Assembly: GCF_028765165.1 (NCBI RefSeq)
Contig: NZ_JARADB010000007.1
Span: forward strand, 202,219-266,218
DNA length: 64,000 nt
Direction: 5' to 3'
From: Paenibacillus sp. MAHUQ-63
Lineage (GTDB): Bacteria; Bacillota; Bacilli; Paenibacillales; NBRC-103111
The notes under the pieces are model-generated. The model worked only from the letters and a program-made list of their open reading frames with translations. It was not told the origin of the DNA and made no database searches. The translations under genes and the position numbers were made by a program. This document shows, piece by piece, positions 51,842-59,918 of the stretch. Each line of letters begins with the position of its first letter. Positions within the stretch are counted from its first letter, which is position 1.

Positions 51842-52624
51842 ATGACGTTGAATTTAGCGAACCAAATTGTCTTGATTACTGGAGCTTCCAGCGGTATAGG
51901 CGCAGTCATGGCGCAGCAGTTCGCCGCTTTGGGGGCCATTCCCGTTCTGACGGCGCGCAGCACGGATAAACTCGAAGCCATTGCAGCCGGTATCGGGGGG
52001 CAGCATGCGGTGTATGCGCTGGACGTGACGAATACGCAGCAAGTGCACGATGTGGTGGATCAAGTGATGGCCAAGTTTGGCCGCATCGATATTCTGATCA
52101 ACAATGCCGGGTACGGCATTTTCGAAGCTTTTGCCGGTGCGCCATTAGAGCATTTCGAAGATATGATGAACGTCAATTACATGGGAACGGTGCGCTGCAC
52201 GCAAGCGGTGCTGCCTCATATGCTGAAAGCGGGGAGCGGGCATATTGTGAACATAGCTTCGATGGCGGGCAAGATCGGCTCGGCCAAATCGACGGGCTAC
52301 TCGGCGACCAAGCATGCCGTGTTGGGGTTCACGAACAGCTTGCGCCAGGAGCTGATGAAAACGGGGATCTCGGTCACCGCCATTAACCCGGGGCCAATCT
52401 CAACCCCTTTCTTCGATAAAGCGGACCCGAGCGGGAATTATGTGAAGAACGTATCCTGGTTCATGCTGAAACCGGAGAAAGTGGTGAAGGAGCTGATCCA
52501 CGCGGTGCAGAAGAAAATTCCGGAGAAGAACCTTCCTTTCGTGGCGGGCGTGGGCATTAAGCTGTTCCATTTGTTTCCGCGGATGTTCGACCGTCTGGCT
52601 GCAGGAATATTGAACAAAAAATAA
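51842..52624 (+). CDS. Short-chain dehydrogenase/reductase
   Basis: NAD(P)-dependent oxidoreductase, 260 residues. The Rossmann motif is TGASSGIGAVMAQQ at the N-terminus, with NNAGYGIFEAFAG in strand 4. The catalytic Ser is in NIASMAGKIGSAKS, and Tyr/Lys in GYSATKHAV. The C-terminal INPGPISTPFF is typical. Start is ambiguous: ATG 51842 has GAGGAG only two bases away, and TTG 51848 has better spacing; the longer frame from 51785 runs through the terminator and is rejected. Substrate unknown. Confidence 0.92.
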   Translation: MTLNLANQIVLITGASSGIGAVMAQQFAALGAIPVLTARSTDKLEAIAAGIGGQHAVYALDVTNTQQVHDVVDQVMAKFGRIDILINNAGYGIFEAFAGAPLEHFEDMMNVNYMGTVRCTQAVLPHMLKAGSGHIVNIASMAGKIGSAKSTGYSATKHAVLGFTNSLRQELMKTGISVTAINPGPISTPFFDKADPSGNYVKNVSWFMLKPEKVVKELIHAVQKKIPEKNLPFVAGVGIKLFHLFPRMFDRLAAGILNKK

Positions 52625-52666
52625 AGCGGACCCCAGTCCTCCGATGGGGATTCCGCTTTTTTCTAT
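52622..52666. terminator. Terminator of SDR gene
   Basis: AAAGCGGA and TCCGCTTT (with inner CCC/GGG) form the stem; six T follow on the + strand. It also separates the convergent small gene. Confidence 0.85.
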
Positions 52667-52672
52667 AACGAC

Positions 52673-52930
52673 CTACTTAGGCTCGGGCTTCTTCGCTTGC
52701 AGCGCTTGGTTCAGATCGCGTATTTCTTCAAATATGCGGCGCACCTCGACTTTGCTTTCCGGATGCGTCTGGTTCCAGTGGGAGGTCAGAGCGGGCAGCG
52801 ATTTGTGGACATGATTGAAAAATGCCCATATTTTGATCTTCTCCAACATTTCAGGCGAAGTGTCGCCGGTAATCAGCTCGGCTGTTTTCAACACCAGGGC
52901 GTTGAACTCTTTATCAAATTCTGAATTCAT
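52673..52930 (-). CDS. Hypothetical 85-residue protein
   Basis: No recognised family. The 85-residue, mostly helical protein (MNSEFDKEFNALVLKTAELI, IWAFFNHVHKSLPALTSHW) has balanced charge, no signal peptide and no membrane helix. ATG 52930 has AAGGGATG eight bases upstream, good support for translation; the longer frame to 52966 includes this site. It is alone between a convergent SDR and a divergent hydrolase gene. Its function cannot be inferred. Confidence 0.7.
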   Translation of the reverse strand: MNSEFDKEFNALVLKTAELITGDTSPEMLEKIKIWAFFNHVHKSLPALTSHWNQTHPESKVEVRRIFEEIRDLNQALQAKKPEPK

Positions 52931-53013
52931 AGTTTCATCCCTTCGGATGGAAAATAGTAAGAACACTTTTAGTTTATATGATCATCTGACAGCTGTCAAA
53001 ATGGGGGGAAACT

Positions 53014-53820
53014 ATGTCTATTGCCCAATTGCAGGATGGCCAACTCCTAAGCCGGGAGCCGGCTCGCTGCTTCGCGAAGCAAGTATCGTTATACATACTT
53101 ACCTATGTCAGCCAAGGCCTCAAGGTGAAAGGTTTATTGGCCGTTCCGGAAGGCGGCGGGCCATGGCCGGCCGTTATTTACTGCCGCGGCGGCATTAAGC
53201 GTGTCGGCATGGTACGCAAGCGCCGGATCATTTCAATGGCCAAGCGCGGATTTGTCGTGTTCGCCCCTTATTACCGGGGAAATGAAGGCGGCGAAGGTCA
53301 TGAGGATTTTGCCGGTGAAGACAGATTCGATCTCTTTCATGCGATCCCGCTCGTGCAGTCATTGGAGGAAGTTGTGCCCGGGCCGGTCTCTTTGATCGGA
53401 TTTTCCCGCGGGGCGGTTATGGCGATGCGTGCGGCAAGGGAATGCAGCGGAGTCGGCGCGGTAGTCGTCTGGAGCGGCGTGAGCGATATGCTGGACACAT
53501 ACGAGCAGCGAGTGGATTTGCGGCGAATGCTGAAGCGGGTGGTCGGACACCCGAAGAAGCAGGAACAGGCCTACATCGACCGCTCGCCGGCGCATTGGGC
53601 GCATGAGATCGATCTGCCCATCTATATCGTTCACGGCACGAACGACACGCAGGTGGATATCAGTCACGCCAGGAAATTGGCCGGAGCCTTGGACCAGGCC
53701 GGCAAGCCGTATACGATGGCGCTATTTAACGGACTTGACCACCGGTTCCCCCGGAGAGAGGATGAAAAGGCGCTGGATGACGTATTTGCATGGCTTCGCG
53801 CAACAACCCAACGAACCTGA
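53014..53820 (+). CDS. Alpha/beta hydrolase (dienelactone-hydrolase/S9-like)
   Basis: A 268-residue soluble hydrolase. The nucleophile elbow is GFSRGAVMAMRAA, with acid and His in YIVHGTNDTQVDIS and ALFNGLDHRFPRRE. A glycine-rich oxyanion region (VIYCRGG) precedes. Similar enzymes hydrolyse esters or short peptides; substrate unknown. ATG 53014 has GGGGGGAAA upstream. No signal peptide. It stands just before an ECF sigma gene, which has its own promoter. Confidence 0.9.
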   Translation: MSIAQLQDGQLLSREPARCFAKQVSLYILTYVSQGLKVKGLLAVPEGGGPWPAVIYCRGGIKRVGMVRKRRIISMAKRGFVVFAPYYRGNEGGEGHEDFAGEDRFDLFHAIPLVQSLEEVVPGPVSLIGFSRGAVMAMRAARECSGVGAVVVWSGVSDMLDTYEQRVDLRRMLKRVVGHPKKQEQAYIDRSPAHWAHEIDLPIYIVHGTNDTQVDISHARKLAGALDQAGKPYTMALFNGLDHRFPRREDEKALDDVFAWLRATTQRT

Positions 53821-53862
53821 GTTGGGGATGGATTTGTTTACCATATTTTCTCGTTTTTTTTG

Positions 53863-53891
53863 TTGTTTACTCCTTGGCTATGCCCTAAAAT
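53863..53891 (+). promoter_or_regulatory. Promoter of the ECF sigma gene
   Basis: TTGTTT (53863-53868), 17 bp, TAAAAT (53886-53891). A start near 53898 excludes the upstream TTG at 53860 as translation start. Confidence 0.6.
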
Positions 53892-53940
53892 AGGGGTAGG
53901 ATTACAGTCCAGATTTTACCTGGTCGGCAAGGGGGCGGTT

Positions 53941-54519
53941 ATTTCGAAGTCTCTCAGATTATTGTTCAGCAGTGATTTTTATATATTAGAGAAGAGTGAA
54001 CAGGAGCAGATTTACCAGGAATTTTATCTCCTTGTTTATCCTATGGTGCATTTTATTCTTAGGGATCACGCTGCCGTCGAAGACATTATTCAAGAGTCTT
54101 TTTTGCGTGCTGTGCGCAAGGCGCCGCTGCTCCAGGAGATTGATAAATACGAAAGCTGGATCAAAAGGCTGACCCGGAATGTAACCCTGAACCATCTCCG
54201 TAAGCATAAGCGAAACCGCGATGAATTGGAGACGGATTTCATGTTGAGCATCAAAGAGACGGCGCCGACCTCCGATTATTTGAATTCGCTGGATCAGGAG
54301 GTTGAGCTGAAGCTGATGAGGGAAGCGATCATTTCATATATCAATCAACTGAGTCCCTCTTACCGGCAAATTATTGCGATGAAATGGATACATAACTTGT
54401 CCTACAAAGATATGGCGGTAGAGCTTGGAGTTACCGAGGGAGTCGTTCGGCAGCGGTTATTCCGGGCTCGGGATGTTATCAAGCAAAGGCTGCTGGAAGA
54501 GTGGGGCACGGGGAAATAA
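53941..54519 (+). CDS. ECF-family RNA polymerase sigma factor
   Basis: Alternative sigma factor, about 192 residues. Region 2 is YLLVYPMVHFILRDHAAVE and DIIQESFLRAVRKAPLL, with NVTLNHLRKHKRNRDE; region 4 is LSPSYRQIIAMKWIHNLSYK followed by DMAVELGVTEGVVRQRLFR. No ATG or GTG is in a suitable place. The strongest ribosome site, AAGGGGG (53929-53935), is followed five bases later by an in-frame ATT at 53941; TTG 53962 with only GAAG nearby is the alternative. No anti-sigma gene follows. A terminator overlaps the stop codon. Confidence 0.85.
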   Translation: MSKSLRLLFSSDFYILEKSEQEQIYQEFYLLVYPMVHFILRDHAAVEDIIQESFLRAVRKAPLLQEIDKYESWIKRLTRNVTLNHLRKHKRNRDELETDFMLSIKETAPTSDYLNSLDQEVELKLMREAIISYINQLSPSYRQIIAMKWIHNLSYKDMAVELGVTEGVVRQRLFRARDVIKQRLLEEWGTGK

Positions 54520-54547
54520 GAGTCCGCAGAGGGGCTCTTATTTTTTG
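54513..54547 (+). terminator. Terminator of the ECF sigma gene
   Basis: AAATAAGAG and CTCTTATTT form the stem (the stop TAA is within it), followed by a T run. Confidence 0.85.
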
Positions 54548-54575
54548 CTTATGCGTAAGGGAGAGAGGATCTCAT

Positions 54576-54604
54576 TTGTAACGGCATCCGGCGTGGCATA
54601 TAAT
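54576..54604 (+). promoter_or_regulatory. Sigma-A promoter of the DEAD-box helicase gene
   Basis: TTGTAA (54576-54581), 17-bp spacer, TATAAT (54599-54604), 36 bp before the start codon. Confidence 0.8.
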
Positions 54605-54639
54605 AGGTTCATCAGCAAGCAGAAAAGGGGTTTCGTCCA

Positions 54640-56073
54640 TTGAGTACAAGCTTTGAACAGCTGCAAATCGCAGAGCCATATGTAAATAAACTGAAAGAAA
54701 TGGGAGTAACCGAACCGACGCCGATTCAAGCGGAAGCGATTCCCGTTATGAAACGAGGCAGCGATGTCATCATTCAATCCCAGACGGGTACAGGCAAAAC
54801 CTTGGCCTATTTGCTGCCTGCTCTGGAAGTCATCGATCCCGAACAGAAGCAGCTGCAAGTGGTTGTCATAGTCCCGACAAGGGAGCTCGGCATGCAAATT
54901 ATGCAAGAGATCGAGAAGCTGACCGCCGGCGGCCCGATCCGTTCGCAATCCTTGATCGGCGGAGCGGCCGTAGCCCGGCAAGTCGAGAAGCTGCGTCTTC
55001 ACCCTCATATCGTCGTTGGAACGCCGGGGCGGTTACTTGAGCTGATGAAGATCAGAAAGCTGACCCTGCACCATGTGAAGCTGGGCATCGTCGATGAAGT
55101 CGATCAGGTGTTCGAGCTGAGCTCCATGCAGGATGCCGAAGCGGTGTTGAAAGGCATGCTGAGGACGTGCCAGAAGGTGTTCGTCTCCGCGACGATTCCG
55201 CAGAGCACGGAAGATGCGGCCAGCCGGTGGCTGAAGGAGCCGGTGATCATCAAAATCAATCCGAGCCAGCGCACGTCGGAAACGCTCGAGCACCTGTATG
55301 TCGTGTGCCAGGAACGCGAGAAAATTGATACGCTCCGCAGGCTCGTACGTCTCATTAAGCCGAAATCGGCGATCGTCTTCATCAATGTGACGGACGATAT
55401 TGCCGAAGTGGTGGCGAAGCTGCAATATGTCGGATTATCCGTTGAAGCACTGTACGGAGAAGCGAGCAAACAAGACCGGGCCAAGGTGATGGGTAATTTC
55501 CGGGACGGGAAATTTCAGCTGCTCCTGGCCACGGATGTTGCGGCGCGAGGGCTTGATATTGAAGGCGTGACGCATGTGTTCCATTTGGATCCGGCGACGA
55601 ACGCGGAGTATTACCTGCACCGCGTCGGCCGGACAGGCCGGATGGGCCGCCAAGGCACGGCCATTTCTATCGTGACCCCGAAAGAGCAGTTCATTCTCGA
55701 GAAATTCGAGAAGCAGCTCGGGATCACGATCGCGCCGAAGGCGATGTACGAGGGCCGGCTCGTCGACCCGGCCCTCGACCGCAGCGCGGCTGCCATGCGC
55801 AGCCGCCGCGAAGCGGCGCGCCCGCGGGGCGCAGCTCCTGCGAGCGGCGGCTTCGCCGGCTCGCGGGAGGCTGCCGCGCCAGCGGGCGCGGTGCGCACGA
55901 GCGCTGCGGCTGCGGACGCGCGCGAGGGATCGGGCGCTGCGCCGGCTAGACCGGCAGCGCCGGGACGCACGGCCGCCGCGGGCAAGGCCGTGAGCAAGGC
56001 TCAGCGCGAGCGGGATCGCAAGAGCAAGGGCGCTCCCCGCTGGCTGAAGGAGAAACAGCAGAACAAAGAGTAG
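54640..56073 (+). CDS. DEAD-box RNA helicase (DEVD variant)
   Basis: ATP-dependent RNA helicase of 477 residues. The conserved motifs run in order: Q-motif EPTPIQAEA, motif I SQTGTGKT, Ia PTRELGMQ, GG, motif Ib TPGRLLE, motif II VDEVDQ (DEVD in place of DEAD), motif III SAT, motif V ATDVAARGLDI and motif VI HRVGRTGRMGR. The C-terminal ~90 residues are Ala/Arg/Gly/Pro-rich and GC-rich, likely an RNA-binding tail ending with a basic KAQRERDRKSKGAPRWLKE. Start is TTG 54640 with AAAAGGGG upstream. Roles in ribosome assembly or cold adaptation are typical of relatives. Confidence 0.94.
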   Translation: MSTSFEQLQIAEPYVNKLKEMGVTEPTPIQAEAIPVMKRGSDVIIQSQTGTGKTLAYLLPALEVIDPEQKQLQVVVIVPTRELGMQIMQEIEKLTAGGPIRSQSLIGGAAVARQVEKLRLHPHIVVGTPGRLLELMKIRKLTLHHVKLGIVDEVDQVFELSSMQDAEAVLKGMLRTCQKVFVSATIPQSTEDAASRWLKEPVIIKINPSQRTSETLEHLYVVCQEREKIDTLRRLVRLIKPKSAIVFINVTDDIAEVVAKLQYVGLSVEALYGEASKQDRAKVMGNFRDGKFQLLLATDVAARGLDIEGVTHVFHLDPATNAEYYLHRVGRTGRMGRQGTAISIVTPKEQFILEKFEKQLGITIAPKAMYEGRLVDPALDRSAAAMRSRREAARPRGAAPASGGFAGSREAAAPAGAVRTSAAAADAREGSGAAPARPAAPGRTAAAGKAVSKAQRERDRKSKGAPRWLKEKQQNKE

Positions 56074-56127
56074 GAGTCCAGCCGCTGGGGGGAATCCGCT
56101 CAACACTCTTTCTGCGAGGTGTGAAAC

Positions 56128-56673
56128 GTGCTGAAAAAATTATTCATTTTCATCGTTGCGGTCCTGATCGTCGGATCGGTCGCAGGGGTATTTATTATCC
56201 GGCACATCAAACCTGCTGAAGATCTGGATCTGAACTATCAAAACATCTCGATCGGCAGCAAAGTCGCAGACATCGTGAAGAACCGGAAGCTGGAAGTACA
56301 AGTCACCGAGGAGGATTTGAACAATCTCGTGAAGCAGCAGCTGGCCGCGCATTCGGAATTGCCTAACGGCATCCGGGTCGAAGGGGCCAAAGTCACGCTG
56401 CAGGGCGCGAACTTGGTGGCGGATCTTAATGTCAATTGGCAAGACAAGGTGCCGGTCGGCGCTCAGCTATTGTTTACACTCGCATGGAATCCGCCTAATC
56501 TGATCATCGAGCATCAGTCGACACAGGTCAAAGGGGTGCGAATTCCGCGGGAATGGGTTCAGCTTGCTCCGATCGAGATTCCGATTGAGGAGCACTTGCC
56601 TTTGCTGATCGGTGTGAAGGATGTGCAGTTCCAGGAGAAGTCGATCGTCGTACAGTTGAAGGCACTAAGATAG
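56128..56673 (+). CDS. YpmS-like membrane-anchored protein (DUF2140)
   Basis: A 181-residue protein with one N-terminal membrane helix (KKLFIFIVAVLIVGSVAGV) and a beta-rich extracytoplasmic domain (VEGAKVTLQGANLVADLNVN, LIIEHQSTQVKGVRIPREWV) as in B. subtilis YpmS. Function unknown; tail resembles lipid-binding/chaperone-like envelope proteins. GTG 56128 has GAGGTG seven bases upstream. Terminator follows. Confidence 0.85.
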   Translation: MLKKLFIFIVAVLIVGSVAGVFIIRHIKPAEDLDLNYQNISIGSKVADIVKNRKLEVQVTEEDLNNLVKQQLAAHSELPNGIRVEGAKVTLQGANLVADLNVNWQDKVPVGAQLLFTLAWNPPNLIIEHQSTQVKGVRIPREWVQLAPIEIPIEEHLPLLIGVKDVQFQEKSIVVQLKALR

Positions 56674-56678
56674 ACAAA

Positions 56679-56722
56679 GAAGAGGAAGGACAGCCCGGGA
56701 GGGTGTCCTTCCTCTTCTTTGT
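56679..56722 (+). terminator. Terminator of YpmS-like gene
   Basis: AAGAAGAGGAAGGAC and GTCCTTCCTCTTCTT form a 15-bp stem; T run is short. Confidence 0.85.
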
Positions 56723-56792
56723 ATAGGGTGACCGCGAGGTATTGGCTCCGGCTGATATGATCAGCGGCTGAAGCCTGGCGCCTGGTTCTAGG

Positions 56793-56825
56793 CGGCGTTG
56801 CGGCGTTGCGGCGTTGCGGCGTTGC
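56793..56825. repeat. 8-bp tandem repeat (GGCGTTGC)x4
   Basis: Four perfect GGCGTTGC units in the spacer before the MFS gene. No gene lies in 56723-56967. Confidence 0.85.
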
Positions 56826-56967
56826 GTCTAATCGGGCAAATAGCAGAATGTATTGTAAATTTCATATAGGATGATCGAATTTACCTTAGTTAGCGGTAAA
56901 TGTATGTGATTTTTCATACAGATTCCCCTTAGGACCGCCAGGAGAATGAACGGACGGTCCCTATTCC

Positions 56968-58173
56968 TTATACAGCCTGCCTAGCTTCCGTAGTATCGTG
57001 CCGCTTCGCACCTTGAACCTTCCACTTGCGGGAATAGACGACAATGCCGAATACGATGCACATGCCGGCCAAAACAAACCAAATCGATAAGCCGACGGCG
57101 AATTTGTCCATTCCCCAGCCTACGCCCAACGGCAGAATCGAACCGCCCAAGCCGCCCGCTGCGATGAGCGTGCTGGTCGTTTGTTCGGTGCGTCCGGGCA
57201 GCAGTTGATTGGCATAGATCAAGGCTACGGCGAACATCCCGGACATGAAGATGCCAAGCAAGAGGACGACGGCGAAGGAGCTCCACAGCTGCGAGCTGAA
57301 CAACCACAGGATGACCGTGACCAAGCTGCCGCCGAAGGAGACCGCCAGATAGCGGAAATAGGTCATCTTCTCGGCAAGTACACCGGCGAACAGACGGCCT
57401 GCCACCATGGCGATCCAGTAGGCTGTCACCGCAAGGGAGGATACGGAGCTGGAAGTGTTCAACTGATCGATAAAGATGGAAGGCAGGAAATTCACGATCG
57501 TATTTTCCATGCCTACATAGATGAAGAAAACGAGCATGAACAGAATAAGGAAGGTGAGCGAGCTCTTGGTTAGCGCCGGCGGCTTCTCTTCCTGCTTCGT
57601 GCGGTCGGCTTTATGCGCGAGCAGGGCATCGTGCTCGCCCAGGGACAGCTTTGACCAAATCACGCCGGTAAGCAGAGCGCTTACGCCGAGAAGCATGAAG
57701 CCGTATTTCCATAAGCCGTTTGCAATCAGAAGACTGGAGACAACCGGCATAATTAACGCGCCAAGCCCGAAGAATACTTCCAGCTTGCTGAAGGCCGAAG
57801 CCTGCTTATCCTTGGCCGCCATCAAGACGAAGGTGGAGATGCTCGATTCCACAAGTCCGAAAGCTATGCCTGCTAGGAAGGATAAGGAGACCGCCACCGG
57901 CCAAGGCGGCAGCATGACGATGGCGATCATCGCCAGAAAGAGCAGCCCGAAAGCCGTCATGATGGTGCTGCGCCGGCTAATACGGCGGCTAAGGGCGGGC
58001 GAGGTGAGCACGCCTAATAGAAATCCGCCGAATTCGAGGAAGACGAGCAGGCCGCCGTCACTGTAGCTCCGTCCATAATGGTTCAGCAGCTCAGGCAGAA
58101 CAGCGCCGAATATAACGTGCGTGCAGCCCGTCAATAAATAAGACAAGCAGCCCATAAATAATAATCTTCTCAT
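56968..58173 (-). CDS. MFS transporter, sugar/organic-acid type
   Basis: A 401-residue transporter with 12 predicted helices (MRRLLFMGCLSYLLTGCTHV at the start; TAYWIAMVAGRLFAGVLAEK in the second half). It resembles small sugar-porter/drug-type MFS of YfkF/FucP-like appearance, substrate unknown. Its ATG overlaps the HAD gene stop (TAATG) with AAAGGAAG nine bases upstream. It is the last gene of a DeoR-HAD-MFS operon, so the substrate is likely a sugar or polyol whose phosphate the HAD protein handles. Confidence 0.88.
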   Translation of the reverse strand: MRRLLFMGCLSYLLTGCTHVIFGAVLPELLNHYGRSYSDGGLLVFLEFGGFLLGVLTSPALSRRISRRSTIMTAFGLLFLAMIAIVMLPPWPVAVSLSFLAGIAFGLVESSISTFVLMAAKDKQASAFSKLEVFFGLGALIMPVVSSLLIANGLWKYGFMLLGVSALLTGVIWSKLSLGEHDALLAHKADRTKQEEKPPALTKSSLTFLILFMLVFFIYVGMENTIVNFLPSIFIDQLNTSSSVSSLAVTAYWIAMVAGRLFAGVLAEKMTYFRYLAVSFGGSLVTVILWLFSSQLWSSFAVVLLLGIFMSGMFAVALIYANQLLPGRTEQTTSTLIAAGGLGGSILPLGVGWGMDKFAVGLSIWFVLAGMCIVFGIVVYSRKWKVQGAKRHDTTEARQAV

Positions 58174-58994
58174 TATTGTGTACTTCCTTTGTGTTGTGCA
58201 GTCAATGTATCGTTATACGCAAATATATGATGGATCGCTTCGGCTACAGACTCGACGTGGTAGTTAGCCTTCAGCTTCACATCGGGATGCGCGCCTTTCA
58301 TGGCGAAGCTGTGAGGCGTGATGCCGAACATCGAGACATCGTTGAAAGAGTCGCCGATACAGGCGATCTCCTCAGCTTGCAGGCCTAATTGGGCCATGAG
58401 CACAAGCAGCGAGCTGCCTTTGGATACTTGCAGCGGCATGATGTCCAAGCAATCTTTGTCGGAAATGAACAGCTCGACTTGATCGCCCAGCTTTTCCTCC
58501 ATTAACGCCTTCACCTGCAGCAGAACGCCAATCTCTCCGAATAAGGAGAACTTACAAACGGGGAAATCATCCTTCAAGGCATGCTCGATATCATCTTTAA
58601 TAATAAAAGGCCGGAATGTTCGCGATTGCACATCATCCGAAGCAGGTGTCAAATGCGTGATATAATTCGCTTCACCCGAACAGACGAGCTTGACGAGGTC
58701 GAACTCTTTCAGCAATTGATAGATTTCATGAGCTAATTCGGGTTGAAACAGCTGGGATTGAAGGAAGGTTCCGTCCTCCAGATGGATGAAAGCCCCGTTC
58801 TGCGACACCGAGAATGCGCGATGTCCGATTTCCTCCAATACTTGCTGCATTTCGACGTTCATCCGTCCCGATGCAAGGCAAAGGGTCATCCCGGCTTCCT
58901 TGGCTTTCTTCAGTGCGGCCTGCTCGCGTGAGGTGACCTTTTTGCTGTGATCGAGTAAGGTGCCGTCCAAATCGCTAACAATTAGTTTAATCAT
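58173..58994 (-). CDS. Cof-type HAD hydrolase
   Basis: Sugar phosphatase-type HAD protein, 273 residues. Motif I LIVSDLDGTLLDHSKK; motif II LCLASGRMN; motif III Lys in CKFSLFG and VSKGSSLLVLMAQLGL; motif IV IACIGDSFNDVSMFGI. The C2b cap is typical of Cof/YbiV. It overlaps the DeoR gene by eight bases and the MFS gene by one, so the three are tightly coupled. The start ATG 58994 has GGAGAGAATTCAC upstream. Confidence 0.94.
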   Translation of the reverse strand: MIKLIVSDLDGTLLDHSKKVTSREQAALKKAKEAGMTLCLASGRMNVEMQQVLEEIGHRAFSVSQNGAFIHLEDGTFLQSQLFQPELAHEIYQLLKEFDLVKLVCSGEANYITHLTPASDDVQSRTFRPFIIKDDIEHALKDDFPVCKFSLFGEIGVLLQVKALMEEKLGDQVELFISDKDCLDIMPLQVSKGSSLLVLMAQLGLQAEEIACIGDSFNDVSMFGITPHSFAMKGAHPDVKLKANYHVESVAEAIHHIFAYNDTLTAQHKGSTQ

Positions 58995-59763
58995 GTGAAT
59001 TCTCTCCTTCTGCCAATACGATTTCTACTTCACAAGCAAGCAGTTTTTCTCTGATCTCCGGGCTCAAAGCTTGATCGGTTACGAGAATGTCGATATTCTC
59101 AAAGCCGACGACGCGGTGGAACAACCGTTTGCCGAACTTGGAGTGATCCGCCAAAACTATCACTTGGTCGGCATGCTGCATCATGGCGCGCACCAAGTAG
59201 CTATCTTCTTCGTTGGGGGCGGACAGTCCGTCTTCGGTAATACCGCAAGTTCCGATCAACAGCTTGTCGACATGGTAATCGTTCAGCATTTCGATCGCCT
59301 TAGCTCCATAAACGCTATGGTGCTTATTGTCTAGAACACCACCAAGAATGTGAATCGTCGTTTCTTCCTTGCGGGTCAGGATAGCGGCGATTTCGATGGA
59401 GCTTGTGACCACGACATTATGCTTGGATGTAAGGGCACCCGCTGCATGAAGAACGGTTGTAGAAGCATCCATCATGATGTAATCGCCGTCCTGAATGAGC
59501 TGTGCGGCTGTTTTGCCGATGGTCAGCTTGGAGGTGGATTCGGCTTGCAGCCGCTGCTCATAATTTCCCACTTCTTTGGAGAGGGTTGGGAGAATGGCGC
59601 CTCCGCGGGTGCGAACGATCCGGCCCTGCTCCTCCAGCTTCACCATGTCGCGTCTCGCCGTATCCCGCGAAACGTCGTACAGTTCACAGATTAAATCCAC
59701 GGTAATACGCTTATTCGTTTTTAAGTAATCCAGAATGGATATGAGTCTTTCTTCTTGGAACAA
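58987..59763 (-). CDS. DeoR-family regulator
   Basis: Repressor of 258 residues. The helix-turn-helix is RITVDLICELYDVSRDTARR with wing RTRGGAI. The C-terminal sugar-phosphate-binding domain shows GDYIMMDASTTVLHAAGAL, HILGGVLDNKHHSVYG and VLADHSKFGKR. The start is TTG 59763 with GGAAG upstream; an overlapping ATG is in another frame. It heads the DeoR-HAD-MFS operon and probably controls it through the triple repeat upstream. Confidence 0.92.
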   Translation of the reverse strand: MFQEERLISILDYLKTNKRITVDLICELYDVSRDTARRDMVKLEEQGRIVRTRGGAILPTLSKEVGNYEQRLQAESTSKLTIGKTAAQLIQDGDYIMMDASTTVLHAAGALTSKHNVVVTSSIEIAAILTRKEETTIHILGGVLDNKHHSVYGAKAIEMLNDYHVDKLLIGTCGITEDGLSAPNEEDSYLVRAMMQHADQVIVLADHSKFGKRLFHRVVGFENIDILVTDQALSPEIREKLLACEVEIVLAEGENSHD

Positions 59764-59779
59764 GCCATTTACACTTCCT

Positions 59780-59812
59780 TTACTTAAGTAAACTTAAGTG
59801 ATATTAAGTATA
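59780..59812 (-). promoter_or_regulatory. Triple CTTAAG-type operator before the DeoR gene
   Basis: TACTTAAGTA, AACTTAAGTG and ATATTAAGTA follow each other with exact 10-bp periodicity just upstream of the ribosome site, a layout matching DeoR-family operators. The central ACTTAAGT palindrome occurs twice. Confidence 0.65.
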
Positions 59813-59875
59813 TTGCTTATTATATGCGTGCATAACTTCTTTTTCAACACTAATTTCGTAAAGATTCAATGAAGA

Positions 59876-59916
59876 CAAAAAAGCCGCACACGCCCCTCAG
59901 GGAATGTGCGGTTATC
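59876..59916 (-). terminator. Terminator of the membrane FAD protein gene
   Basis: CCGCACA and TGTGCGG flank the loop; six T follow on the minus strand. Confidence 0.8.
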
Positions 59917-59918
59917 GA

